A stretch of DNA of 64,000 nucleotides from Erythrobacter tepidarius (GTDB lineage: Bacteria > Pseudomonadota > Alphaproteobacteria > Sphingomonadales > Sphingomonadaceae), in assembly GCF_002155695.1 (NCBI RefSeq), contig NZ_MUYJ01000004.1:124001-188000 (forward strand). Reading direction: 5' to 3'. The notes below the pieces were generated by a model that made no database searches, was not told where the DNA came from, and saw only the letters and a list, made by a program, of their open reading frames with translations. Below, piece after piece: positions 54,529-62,890 of this stretch; positions within the stretch are counted from its first letter, which is position 1, and each line of letters begins with the position of its first letter. The position numbers were made by a program, and so were the translations under genes.

Positions 54529-55967
54529 TGCTGCCGCTGCTTGGCCTTGGGAGCGCGCTGGCACTCATGGTGGCAGGCCCCGCGGGCTGGCCCGTACGCC
54601 ATGCGGACCCAACCAATAGCGACCACGTCGAAGGCCTTGCGCCAGACCATCTGGAGCCTGCCTGGTTCCATGGTCCCGATGTACCGATCGGCACCTTCGT
54701 CGCAATCGACGGTGAACTGCTTTTGACGCACAGCTACAACACCGACACCAAGCCGGACGGGGCCTATCGCGGCTGCCATCTCTGGGCGCTCGACGCCAAG
54801 ACCGGGGCAGTGCGCTGGTGTAGCGGCAAAGTCGGTGCTGCACTCACCTCGCTGGCTGTCGATGGCAGGGGCGGCATCTTTGTTGCCGACACAAAGCGGC
54901 TCTTCCGGTTCGATCGGACGGGAAAGCTTGTCTGGCGGCGCTCCATCCCGTCGGAGACTTCTGCCCTGACATGGAGCCTCGATGGCGGCCTTTTGGTGGC
55001 CGACTATGCTGGCAACGTGCGGATCTATGACCCGGCGACGGGGCGATTGCGCACAAGGCCCTTCACTTTGCCAGCAGCACCCTATCCACGCGGGCCGATC
55101 ACACCGGCCGAGGCGCCTGGACAACTCGAGGCGGGGGTTGGCGCTGACTATCTGCCCCGTCTGATCGATAACTTTTTCGGTTACGGCATCGTCATCAAGG
55201 ATGTTCCGGCGGTGGTGCCGCAAAGCGGCCGGATCTTCATTGCCGGCAATAGCCGCGATGGCAGAACCGGCTCGCTCTATGGTCTCGACCTCGATCAGCG
55301 GAGCCGTTTGCGCATCGCCTGCGAGACCGAGATCGGCGCCAACAGCGATACAAGTCCCGCTATATCGGCGGACGGCACCTCGCTGTACATCGCAGCGGCC
55401 GGCGAACTGTTCGCAATCGACACTGCCAGTTGCAAGATCCGATGGCGCCTCAGGCGCGATGGCGTGGCAGCGGCCTCGCCGCTGGTTTTTCCCGATGGAC
55501 GCATCGTGTTAATGGCGGGCGGGAATGTGTCGGCCTTTCAGGACCGCGGGACGACGGGAGAACTGTTGTGGCAGCGCACGGGCGACGAAATCGCCGCTGC
55601 GGAAGGCTTTGCGCAAGGCGTCTTCGACAGTGTCGCTATCGGCGCAGCATCGCGGCGAGTCTATGTCACCGCGACCTATGGGCCGAGGCTGGAAGGTATC
55701 CCCTTCCCGCAGGCGCACCGCCTGATCGTGCTCGATGCTGCTAACGGCAGGCTTGTTTCCACTGCGCCGCTCGGTGCGGAGAGCGACTCCACTCCCTCCA
55801 TCTCGCACGACGGATGGGTCTATGTGCCGACAAAGAGCCTCGCCCATGCGCACTGGATCAGCGAACGCAAGCTGGGCCGCCTGCCCGAGCAGTTTCGGCA
55901 GCTTCCGCTGCCCCGTCCGCGCAACGGGGTCTATGCTTTCCGGCCAGTATGGAAGGAAAGCAGGTGA
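54528..55967 (+). CDS. Secreted PQQ-like beta-propeller protein
   Basis: A 479-residue exported protein. A signal-like LGLGSALALMVAGPAG is followed by repeats such as HLWALDAKTGAVRWCSGKVG, VYIFDTA-like and DLDQRSRLRIACETEIGA, resembling the PQQ/BamB propeller. The quinone-docking residues of PQQ dehydrogenases are not obvious, and there is no cytochrome domain. ATG 54528 overlaps the GntR stop; a GTG directly before is also possible. Role unknown, presumably binding or processing the imported compound. Confidence 0.7.
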   Translation: MLPLLGLGSALALMVAGPAGWPVRHADPTNSDHVEGLAPDHLEPAWFHGPDVPIGTFVAIDGELLLTHSYNTDTKPDGAYRGCHLWALDAKTGAVRWCSGKVGAALTSLAVDGRGGIFVADTKRLFRFDRTGKLVWRRSIPSETSALTWSLDGGLLVADYAGNVRIYDPATGRLRTRPFTLPAAPYPRGPITPAEAPGQLEAGVGADYLPRLIDNFFGYGIVIKDVPAVVPQSGRIFIAGNSRDGRTGSLYGLDLDQRSRLRIACETEIGANSDTSPAISADGTSLYIAAAGELFAIDTASCKIRWRLRRDGVAAASPLVFPDGRIVLMAGGNVSAFQDRGTTGELLWQRTGDEIAAAEGFAQGVFDSVAIGAASRRVYVTATYGPRLEGIPFPQAHRLIVLDAANGRLVSTAPLGAESDSTPSISHDGWVYVPTKSLAHAHWISERKLGRLPEQFRQLPLPRPRNGVYAFRPVWKESR

Positions 55968-57250
55968 TCGACCGACGAACGCTGCTTGGCGGGCTTGCTG
56001 CGTCGCTCGCCATGCCCGCGTGGGCGAGGAATGAGAATGGTGGTCGTGCCCGCGCGGCGTTTGAAGCGGCTCTCTTCGCATTCTCGATCGGGGAAATGGC
56101 ACGCCTTGCGGCAGCTGCTCCTGCGCGCAACCGGTTTGGTCACCGCCGAAAGCTGAGCGATCACAGCAATCGTGGGGTCACGATGCCGAACAATGATACG
56201 CTCTACTCGTCCTGCTGGCTCGATCTTGCTGGCGGTGCGCATGCCGATGTCGATGTCCCGGTCAATGCCGGGCGCTACGTCAGCGCGGCGCTTATGGGCA
56301 TGGATAGCGACGTCTTGGCGGTCGAAAGCTCGACCGGCCGTTCGGCCGCGACCGGGCGGTTGCGGATCGTGGGGCCCGACTGGCGCGGCACACCGCCATC
56401 GGATCGCCGCCTGCTGCGCCTGCCCGGTTGCGACGCTTGGCTGCTGGTACGGGTAGGAGTTGACGGGGCCGAAGACCTCGCCGCGGCGCAGGCCGTGCAG
56501 GCGCAGATTGGCCTTAATGTCGTGGGTGCGGGCCAGATCCCCTCTCCCCTGCTCGGCACCCAGAATACCACGCAAGGCTTGCGCGCTGTGGTCAACGCGG
56601 TGCTGTCGCGCACGGCGGCAAATGCGCCGATGCTGCGTCGCGCCCGGCATCATCGCCGCTTCGGCATCGGCACCGCGATTGCGCCCAGGCCCGACGCCGA
56701 GACTGCCTGGTCGCAGGCGGTGACCATGCTCGATGCTGCGCATATCGGCGACATTACCGCTCATGGCCGGATCGCGAATGGTTGGCATTGGCCCGATCGG
56801 ACCATCGCACGCTTTGGCGCCAACGAGCGGTTCCGCGCAGCTGTGGCATTATCCGGACTCGGGGCTTTGCCGGAAACTGAAGCGATTTACCTCACCGCCA
56901 TGAAGGATGCGACGGGCGCCCCGCTTGCGCCCGGGCGAGGCTATCGTATCGACTTTGCCACGCCGCCACCGGTCGATGCATTCTGGTCGCTCAGTGCCTA
57001 TCGCGGCGAGCCAGATGGTCGTTACTTCTTTGTCGCGAATCCGCTGCACCGTTTTGCCGTCGGAAGCACTACGCCAGGGTTGCGCAATGGCGGCACAGTG
57101 ATCGTCGCGCCGACGCAACCGGCCAGCGGCGGCGGGGTTTGGCTTCCCATCGTCGATGGCCCGTTCCGCTTGGTCCTGCGCGCTTATCGCCCACAAGCGA
57201 CGCTGCTTGATCGACGCTGGCGCCCTCCTGTGATCACTCCGCTCGATTGA
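55964..57250 (+). CDS. DUF1254/DUF1214-like exported protein
   Basis: A 428-residue protein. The N-terminus DRRTLLGGLAASLAMPAWA is a Tat-like signal. The DUF1254 domain shows GVTMPNNDTLYSSCWLDL and GRYVSAALMGMDSDV; the C-terminal part with DAFWSLSAYRGEPDGRYFFV and DGPFRLVLRAYRP fits DUF1214. Neither has a known activity. GTG 55964 overlaps the previous gene and has GGAAGGA upstream; ATG 55949 is an alternative. It ends the block of intact island genes. Confidence 0.75.
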   Translation: MIDRRTLLGGLAASLAMPAWARNENGGRARAAFEAALFAFSIGEMARLAAAAPARNRFGHRRKLSDHSNRGVTMPNNDTLYSSCWLDLAGGAHADVDVPVNAGRYVSAALMGMDSDVLAVESSTGRSAATGRLRIVGPDWRGTPPSDRRLLRLPGCDAWLLVRVGVDGAEDLAAAQAVQAQIGLNVVGAGQIPSPLLGTQNTTQGLRAVVNAVLSRTAANAPMLRRARHHRRFGIGTAIAPRPDAETAWSQAVTMLDAAHIGDITAHGRIANGWHWPDRTIARFGANERFRAAVALSGLGALPETEAIYLTAMKDATGAPLAPGRGYRIDFATPPPVDAFWSLSAYRGEPDGRYFFVANPLHRFAVGSTTPGLRNGGTVIVAPTQPASGGGVWLPIVDGPFRLVLRAYRPQATLLDRRWRPPVITPLD

Positions 57251-57394
57251 GAAGCCTAGGGTGCAAACGCAATCATCCTCTTGAAAATCAGCGTACGCGT
57301 CGATTTAAGGAGCCTGCGCTGAAGCAGGAGGTGACGAATTCCCCAGCTTCCCCCCAGCTCGGATTAGAGCCGAGCGGTTGTTTTGCACATCGAC

Positions 57395-57480
57395 GCGGTT
57401 GAAGCTCTCGACACAGCCATTCTGCATCGGCCTGCGCGGTGCGATGTAATGCCGCTCCACTCCGATCTCGCCGCACCACA
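57395..57480 (-). pseudogene. IS3-family transposase fragment
   Basis: A short minus-strand stretch reads GVERHYIAPRRPMQNGCVESF, matching the end of the DDE catalytic core in IS3-family transposases (GxxxxYIxPGxPxxNxxxEsFN). The rest of the element is missing. It marks a former insertion sequence at the right edge of the accessory block. The whole gap at 57251-57488 has no intact gene. Confidence 0.7.
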
Positions 57481-57488
57481 TGAACCGA

Positions 57489-58244
57489 TCAGAACGCGGG
57501 CGATTGAAACAGCGCAGGATCAACCTCACCATTCACCCGCGTTTCGCGCCAGAACACCGAATTGGCGATGATCCCGTCATACAGCAAAGTCACGCGTCTG
57601 GCCTGCACCCAGCCATTGGCGAGCCGGACGAAATCGCCATAGAACCGCTCGTGAAAGCCGCGCGGGGTGGTAAAGGCCATGTAGGTGACAAACCCGCTTT
57701 CCCGATCGAAACCGAACAGGGTCTGCGCGCCCTTGGGATCGACGATCCGTACGATATCGCTCTGCCGCCCGGCAATCTCGCGCGGCGGCGCGTGGTGGAG
57801 GGCAAAGCCATCTTCCAAGGCGCTGCGAATGATCCCAAAGCCAAAATTGCTGGCCCAATAGGCATCAGCCTCTGCGCGCGGCATGATGCCGCGTTCGGTC
57901 CAGGTGGTCTGGCCGTCATAGCCGACCTCGAAGATCACCTTCTCGCCCGCCTTGGCGATGATCCGCACTTTCCCGGAGGCCTCGTGCGCAGCGGTGCGTC
58001 CTTCCTCGAAGGTGCGCCACATGCGGTAGTCGTCAGCCACAAAACGCACTGCGCCGGTGGCGGGATCGTAGAAGGTCGCGGTGCCGGCAAGTTCGAGCGT
58101 CACCGGATCGAGCCATACCGCGCCGCCATGCGCCGCAACCGCGCGTTCGACGATGGCGCGCGGGGTGGGTTCGACGGTCTCAGCCAAGAGAGGTGCGCCT
58201 GCCACACAAAAGGCGATGATCATCGCCTTGAGGATGCTGCGCAT
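57489..58244 (-). CDS. Secreted hypothetical protein, LolA-like fold
   Basis: A 251-residue exported protein. A signal peptide (KAMIIAFCVAGAPLLA) precedes repeated beta-strands (LELAGTATFYDPATGAVRFVADDYRMW and VIFEVGYDGQTTWTERG) that look like the half-barrel of LolA/outer-membrane sorting proteins. No motif is decisive. ATG 58244 has GGAGGG 6 nt upstream. The frame is open much further upstream, but that part is a shadow of the opposite strand. Confidence 0.6.
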   Translation of the reverse strand: MRSILKAMIIAFCVAGAPLLAETVEPTPRAIVERAVAAHGGAVWLDPVTLELAGTATFYDPATGAVRFVADDYRMWRTFEEGRTAAHEASGKVRIIAKAGEKVIFEVGYDGQTTWTERGIMPRAEADAYWASNFGFGIIRSALEDGFALHHAPPREIAGRQSDIVRIVDPKGAQTLFGFDRESGFVTYMAFTTPRGFHERFYGDFVRLANGWVQARRVTLLYDGIIANSVFWRETRVNGEVDPALFQSPAF

Positions 58245-58313
58245 GATGACCCTCCAGCGCACAATTTGTCCGGACTGCTTTTCAACCACGCCGCCATGCG
58301 ATAGGCAAGCGCA

Positions 58314-58940
58314 ATGCGCGCCCTTTGTATCACCGCCTTCGCCTCGCTTATCGCCCTGCCCCATGCGGTGCACGCCGAAGATCGTCTTGCGCCTGGCATC
58401 TGGACCAATACCGAGGATGCCTATTTCGCCGAGGAGGAAGGGCGCGAACGCCCCGAACCGGTGCTGATCGAGGTTGGCGCTGATCGACGTTGGCGGCCGA
58501 TCGACGCTTACGGCATGGCGCGGGGCGACTGGCAGGAGGGCGCAATCCCCGGTCTGTCTGTGCGCAAGGACGGGGCGGGCTGGCAGATCGGCACCAGCGA
58601 AATCCGCCGCGCGCGGCCCTTCTCCTGCTGGGTTTCGGTCCGCAAATTCGCGGCGAAACCCGACGGCACGCCCGACTGGACCTTTGCGGGCAACCTGACG
58701 AGCTTCGATCAGGGTGGGCGCATAACCATTTCCGGCAAGGGAGAGGCGCCTGATGTCTCGATCCGCCTGCGCAACGTCACCTGGGCGAAGGGCAGCCGCA
58801 ACAAGCCCGCGCTGGTGCTCTATGTCCACAAGGACGACCCCGAGCGTGCCGAAAGCTACAGCTGGGCCTCGCCCGATGCCTCGCTGGTGGGAATCAACCT
58901 GCGCTGGATGCAGGGCAGCTGCACCCGTACGGGAGACTAA
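58314..58940 (+). CDS. Secreted hypothetical protein
   Basis: A 208-residue protein with a signal peptide (ALCITAFASLIALPHAVHA) and a beta-rich body (DWTFAGNLTSFDQGGRITISGKG, NKPALVLYVHKDD). I do not recognise it. It diverges from the LolA-like gene (69 bp between) and its end overlaps the YciI gene by 4 nt, convergent. Confidence 0.6.
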   Translation: MRALCITAFASLIALPHAVHAEDRLAPGIWTNTEDAYFAEEEGRERPEPVLIEVGADRRWRPIDAYGMARGDWQEGAIPGLSVRKDGAGWQIGTSEIRRARPFSCWVSVRKFAAKPDGTPDWTFAGNLTSFDQGGRITISGKGEAPDVSIRLRNVTWAKGSRNKPALVLYVHKDDPERAESYSWASPDASLVGINLRWMQGSCTRTGD

Positions 58941-59251
58941 GCGTCGGCCCGCTTCCACGCTGCGCCGCCAACCCAGTCCCCGGCGACCGCGCGGAACTCC
59001 TCGCAAGTGATCGTGGCCCAGACCCCGGCAGCAAAATAAGGATCGGCCTCCAACCGCGCGCGCGCCTCACCCGCGTTATCCGCCTTGATGACCAGCAGCG
59101 AACCCACGGTGCGCTCGCCTTCCTTCAGCGGTCCGGCGACGGCGTAATCGTCGATATGCGCCTCGACATGAGCCAGATGCGCCGCGAGCGCCGCCTCCCG
59201 CAGCGCTGCGCTGTCCTCAACATCGCGGCAGCAAAAAGCAAACAGCTTCAT
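58937..59251 (-). CDS. YciI family protein
   Basis: A 104-residue YciI-like protein: KLFAFCCRDVEDSAALREAALAAHLAHVEAH and DDYAVAGPLKEGERTVGSLLVIKADNAGEARA. Family members are small dimeric enzymes with a His near the start, often in catabolic operons. It is the last of seven overlapping genes. ATG 59251 overlaps the VOC stop by 4 nt. Confidence 0.82.
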   Translation of the reverse strand: MKLFAFCCRDVEDSAALREAALAAHLAHVEAHIDDYAVAGPLKEGERTVGSLLVIKADNAGEARARLEADPYFAAGVWATITCEEFRAVAGDWVGGAAWKRADA

Positions 59252-60150
59252 CCGCCGACCTCGACACATTCGACCAGCTCGCCCGCCGCGCCGATGGCGG
59301 TGGCCACGCGGCGACTTTCGTAAAGCGCCCCTTCGCGTCTGGCGGGTGGCGTAATCCACTCCGCAGTGCAGGCATCAAGATCGCGCACCGCCAGCGTCAC
59401 CAGCGCATTGCCCGGCGGCAGCATGTCCGCGTGCCGCGCCCGGGGCGTCGCCGCGGCGGGGTAATCATCGACCTCGATGATCGGCATGCGCGCGTGCTTT
59501 ATCATGGTAATGGTGGTCTGGGTGTCAGGTGGCAGGGCGAAGGCCTTGTTGATCATCGAATAGGGCAAGGTGTAGTCGACACCGCGTTCCAGCCCGAGCC
59601 TTTCAGAATACCAGGCTATCGCCGCCTGACGGTCGGGCGCGGCGAGCACCGCGATGAAGATCCGGTCGACCGGCGAGCCAGCGCGGGGCAGATCGGTATC
59701 GGCCAAGTCGGCCAGCACCTGATTGAGATAGACCATCTCGCGCCCCGGCCCCAGGGCCTGCATCGGGATGAAAGCGGGGGCAACATTTTCGAGCTTCTTC
59801 GGCGGGCCGACAATGGTGAAGAGATCGGGCGGCAAGGCCTCGGGCCAGCGCCACACATCCTCGACCGTGGTTTCGAAGGCGGCCCAGCCATAGGTGGTGG
59901 TGGGTTGGAAGGCGGGGTGATCGGGCTGTTCGACCAGCCGGAACCAACAAGGCGCACCGCTTGTCGGGCGCAATACCGCGTAAGGCGAGCCCGCATTGCC
60001 CGGGCAGCCCCAGCTCGCCGCGAGGCCTTCCGGCAGCATTCCGCGCTCGATCAGATCGAGGCCCAGCACGCCCTGATAGGCAGCAAGCGCGCGGGAGAGA
60101 TCGGAGACGGTCGACAGCCCGCTCATGATGGTGCCGTGAGCGATGCTCAT
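59248..60150 (-). CDS. Two-domain VOC protein
   Basis: A 300-residue VOC protein, length and internal duplication similar to extradiol dioxygenases. The first module is GLSTVSDLSRALAAYQGVLGLDLIER; the second includes FIAVLAAPDRQAAIAWYSERLGLERG. The expected His/His/Glu metal set is not clearly complete, so a dioxygenase call is not safe. It is coupled by ATGA on both sides. Confidence 0.7.
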   Translation of the reverse strand: MSIAHGTIMSGLSTVSDLSRALAAYQGVLGLDLIERGMLPEGLAASWGCPGNAGSPYAVLRPTSGAPCWFRLVEQPDHPAFQPTTTYGWAAFETTVEDVWRWPEALPPDLFTIVGPPKKLENVAPAFIPMQALGPGREMVYLNQVLADLADTDLPRAGSPVDRIFIAVLAAPDRQAAIAWYSERLGLERGVDYTLPYSMINKAFALPPDTQTTITMIKHARMPIIEVDDYPAAATPRARHADMLPPGNALVTLAVRDLDACTAEWITPPARREGALYESRRVATAIGAAGELVECVEVGG

Positions 60151-60905
60151 GACTTGAACTCCGGCTTGCGTTTCTCGACGAAGGCCGCTGTCCCTTCGGC
60201 AAAGTCCGCGCTTTTGAAGGCGGCTGCGAAGATCGCCAGAGTCTCGGCGTCGTCGGCCACCTGCCCGTCGAGCACGCGGCGCACGAAGCCTTTGATCGCC
60301 CGTGCGCTGCTGCCCGAGGCGGCGACGATCTGCGCGGTCAGCGTGTCGCTGCTTTCCGCGACGAGTTCGACCAGCCCGATCCGCTGTGCCTCGGCGGCGG
60401 GGAGCAGTTCGCCGGTGTAAAGCATCCGCTTTGCCTGCCCCGGGCCGACCAGATCGACCAGCAGCTTCACGTCGTGTAGCGGATAGACAAGGCCCAGCCT
60501 TGCCGGCGTGATCCCGAAGCGCGCCGCCGGGGTAGCCACCCGGATATCGCAGGCCATGGCAATTCCGCATCCCCCGCCCACGCAATCGCCCTCGACAAAG
60601 GCGATGGTCGGGATGTCGGCACGGGCGAGTTCATATTGCGCGCGGTTGATCGCCTTCTGGTTGGCGGCGCGCCAATCGGCGTCATCCTTGTTGGCGAGCA
60701 GTTCGCGAATGTCTGCTCCCGCACAAAAGGCCGCGCCCGGCTGCGCCGCGCGCACTTCCAGCACCCTGGCTGCCGGATCGGCCACCGCCTCGGCGACCAG
60801 CCCGGGCAGCGCCTCCCACATCGCCATGTCGAAGGCATTGCGCTTGTCCGCGCGGTCGATCAGCAGGCGCGCCACCGCGCCTTCGCGGGTCAGGCGCAAG
60901 GTCAT
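60147..60905 (-). CDS. Enoyl-CoA hydratase/isomerase family protein
   Basis: A 252-residue crotonase-fold protein with RAAQPGAAFCAGADIREL and VEGDCVGGGCGIAMACDIRVAT; the latter has the oxyanion glycines. It presumably acts on a CoA ester made in this operon, either hydration or ring/bond cleavage. Both ends overlap neighbours by 4 nt. Confidence 0.87.
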   Translation of the reverse strand: MTLRLTREGAVARLLIDRADKRNAFDMAMWEALPGLVAEAVADPAARVLEVRAAQPGAAFCAGADIRELLANKDDADWRAANQKAINRAQYELARADIPTIAFVEGDCVGGGCGIAMACDIRVATPAARFGITPARLGLVYPLHDVKLLVDLVGPGQAKRMLYTGELLPAAEAQRIGLVELVAESSDTLTAQIVAASGSSARAIKGFVRRVLDGQVADDAETLAIFAAAFKSADFAEGTAAFVEKRKPEFKS

Positions 60906-61774
60906 GCCGGGTGCAGCGTCATGAAGTGATCGGCGATCGCCTTGCGGGTGGTGACCCAGACACCCTCGTGCGCGCGAACGTGGCGGAAGAACTCCTCAAG
61001 CGCCCAGATCCGCCCGGGCCGCCCGATGATGCGCAGGTGCAGGCCAAGGCTCATCATCTTCGGATTGCCCTCTTCGCCCTCGCGATAGATCTGATCAAAG
61101 TTCGCTTTCGCATAGTCAAGCCACTGGTGCGGGGTCAGCGCCGGATCGGTCCACATCTTCATGTCATTGCTGTCGAGCTGATAGGGCACGATGCACATCG
61201 GCTTGCCGGGGACCGTGTTTCGATCCCAATACGGCACGTCGCCGGAGTAATCGTCCATGTGATAGGTAAAGCCCTCCTCGAACAGCAGCCGTCGGGTGTT
61301 GTCGGTGAGCAGGTAGCGCGACAGCCAGCCATAGGGCCGCACGCCGCAGGTGCGCTCGATGCTGGTGACGGCCTTGCGGATGAAGTCGCGCTCCGTCTCC
61401 TCGTCCATCTTGAACTGGTGAACCCAGCGCCAGCCGTGGCTGACGGGTTCATGGCCCAGATCGACAATCGCCTCGGCGATTTCAGGATGGTTCTCCAGGC
61501 TCATCGCTGCCACGGTCCAGCTGGCCATGATGTCGTAGCGCTTCAGCAATTTGACGATCCGCGGCGCGCCCGCCTTTATGCCATAAAGATAGTTGGATTC
61601 ATTGGAATAATTCCGCATCTTCGACTTGACGAAGACGCCCAGCTCGTCAACCGGCTCCATCCCGCGGTCGCCGCGGGCGATGGTCATCTCGCTGCCTTCC
61701 TCGACATTGACGACGACGGATAGCGCCATCTTCGCGCCGCCGGGCCAATCGATGCGTTCTTCAGTAAGCGCCAT
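60902..61774 (-). CDS. Polysaccharide deacetylase family hydrolase (PuuE/imide hydrolase-like)
   Basis: A 290-residue hydrolase of the NodB/polysaccharide deacetylase fold. GAPRIVKLLKRYDIMASWTVAA, HEPVSHGWRWVHQF and YGWLSRYLLTDNTRRLLFEEGF match the PuuE/cyclic imide hydrolase group, which open amide rings, rather than sugar deacetylases. No signal peptide, so it is cytoplasmic. It is coupled to the SDR by TGATG. Confidence 0.8.
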   Translation of the reverse strand: MALTEERIDWPGGAKMALSVVVNVEEGSEMTIARGDRGMEPVDELGVFVKSKMRNYSNESNYLYGIKAGAPRIVKLLKRYDIMASWTVAAMSLENHPEIAEAIVDLGHEPVSHGWRWVHQFKMDEETERDFIRKAVTSIERTCGVRPYGWLSRYLLTDNTRRLLFEEGFTYHMDDYSGDVPYWDRNTVPGKPMCIVPYQLDSNDMKMWTDPALTPHQWLDYAKANFDQIYREGEEGNPKMMSLGLHLRIIGRPGRIWALEEFFRHVRAHEGVWVTTRKAIADHFMTLHPA

Positions 61775-62577
61775 CAGTGCATCTCCTCCCCGCCCGAGAC
61801 GTTGAGCGCCTCGCCCGTGACGTAGAACGCCGCGTCGCTCGCCAGCCACAGGCAGGCAGCAGCGGTGTCCGAGGGCAGGCCCGGGCGGCCCATCGGGTTC
61901 TTGGCGGCCATATTGGCGAGGTAATCTTCGACAGTGGCAAAGCCGAGCAGCTTGCTGAAATAGGCGTTCTGCTGCGCGCCGAGGCCGGTGGTGACGTGAT
62001 TGGGGCAGACGGCATTGACGGTAATGCCATGCTTGCCAAGCTCCAGAGCGCTCGCGCGGGTCAGCCCGACCATGCCATGCTTGGACGAGACATAGGCGGG
62101 CAAGTGAGGAAAGCCCGTCTTGGCCGCCTGCGAGGCGATGTTGATGATCCGTCCGCCCTTGCCGGCCTCGACCATCGCCCGCGCCGCTGCCTGCGTGCAA
62201 TAAAACGCCCCCGACAGGTTGACGGCAATGACCTGATCCCATTCGTCGGCCGTATCGACCTCGAGCAGCGGCTTCATCTTGAAGCCGATCCCGGCATTGT
62301 TCACGAGGATGTCGAGCCCGCCGAAGCGTTCAACCGCCTGCGCCACCAGCGCGCGGCACTGGTCGACCTTCGACACGTCGCAGGCGATCAGCGCAACCTC
62401 GGCTCCGCGGGTACGCAGCTCTTCAGCGACGGATTCGGCCTCGGCATCGATCAGGTAGTCGGAAACCACGCAGTTCGCGCCCTCATCGGCAAAGGCCTGC
62501 AGGATACCCTGCCCCAACCCCCTTTGCTTGCCCGACCCGGTGACCACGATGGTCTTGCCCGCAAACGCGCCCGCCAT
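61774..62577 (-). CDS. Short-chain dehydrogenase/reductase
   Basis: A 267-residue classical SDR. VTGSGKQRGLGQGI binds the cofactor, NNAGIGFKMKP follows, and the catalytic set is Ser in NIASQAAKTG and Tyr/Lys in AYVSSKHG. Substrate unknown; context suggests an alcohol or keto intermediate of the operon's pathway. It is 1 nt from the HapK-like gene upstream. Confidence 0.9.
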   Translation of the reverse strand: MAGAFAGKTIVVTGSGKQRGLGQGILQAFADEGANCVVSDYLIDAEAESVAEELRTRGAEVALIACDVSKVDQCRALVAQAVERFGGLDILVNNAGIGFKMKPLLEVDTADEWDQVIAVNLSGAFYCTQAAARAMVEAGKGGRIINIASQAAKTGFPHLPAYVSSKHGMVGLTRASALELGKHGITVNAVCPNHVTTGLGAQQNAYFSKLLGFATVEDYLANMAAKNPMGRPGLPSDTAAACLWLASDAAFYVTGEALNVSGGEEMH

Positions 62578-62578
62578 C

Positions 62579-62887
62579 TTACAGATCCTCGGTCAGGATG
62601 AATTGCGGCGCGTCGGCAAAGCCCTGGAAGGGTGCCGCGGCAGCCTGGAAATCCGTGGTCGAGATGTCGGCAATGAAGGCATCCATGCCGGTGATGTCGA
62701 TGATCTCGATATACTGATAGGCGGGGGTGGCGGCATCATCGCCGAACACGCCCGTGGCCTTGTGGACGGTGAAGGAGGTGACCGAGCCAAGGCCGTTCAC
62801 AGTCGGAATGTCGCGGGTCTTTGCCCATTCCTCGTATTCGGCAATGCTGGCATCGGGCTTCAGATTGAACAGGCAGATGATGCGCAT
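62579..62887 (-). CDS. REDY-like HapK family protein
   Basis: A 102-residue protein of the dimeric ferredoxin-like fold, resembling REDY-like HapK: IICLFNLKPDASIAEYEEWAKTRDIPTVNGL, with YQYIEIIDITGMDAFIADI. HapK relatives occur in prodigiosin-type and catabolic clusters, and no reaction is known. It follows the amidase by 3 nt. Confidence 0.75.
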   Translation of the reverse strand: MRIICLFNLKPDASIAEYEEWAKTRDIPTVNGLGSVTSFTVHKATGVFGDDAATPAYQYIEIIDITGMDAFIADISTTDFQAAAAPFQGFADAPQFILTEDL

Positions 62888-62890
62888 CGG

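Noticed and set aside
53590..54564. 324-codon minus-strand gene over the GntR gene
   Set aside because: No family features; the plus-strand GntR helix-turn-helix is clear, so this is a shadow.
50093..57490. Attachment repeat (attR) matching the tRNA-Leu 3' end at the right edge
   Set aside because: Only about six matching bases (CCTCTT) were seen near 57270; not enough to call a site.
57489..59006. 505-codon minus-strand protein
   Set aside because: Only the part from ATG 58244 has a signal peptide and ribosome site; the remainder overlaps a plus-strand secreted protein and looks like its shadow.
59248..60150. Extradiol ring-cleaving dioxygenase
   Set aside because: The fold and length fit, but I could not locate a convincing His/His/Glu set, so only the VOC family is claimed.
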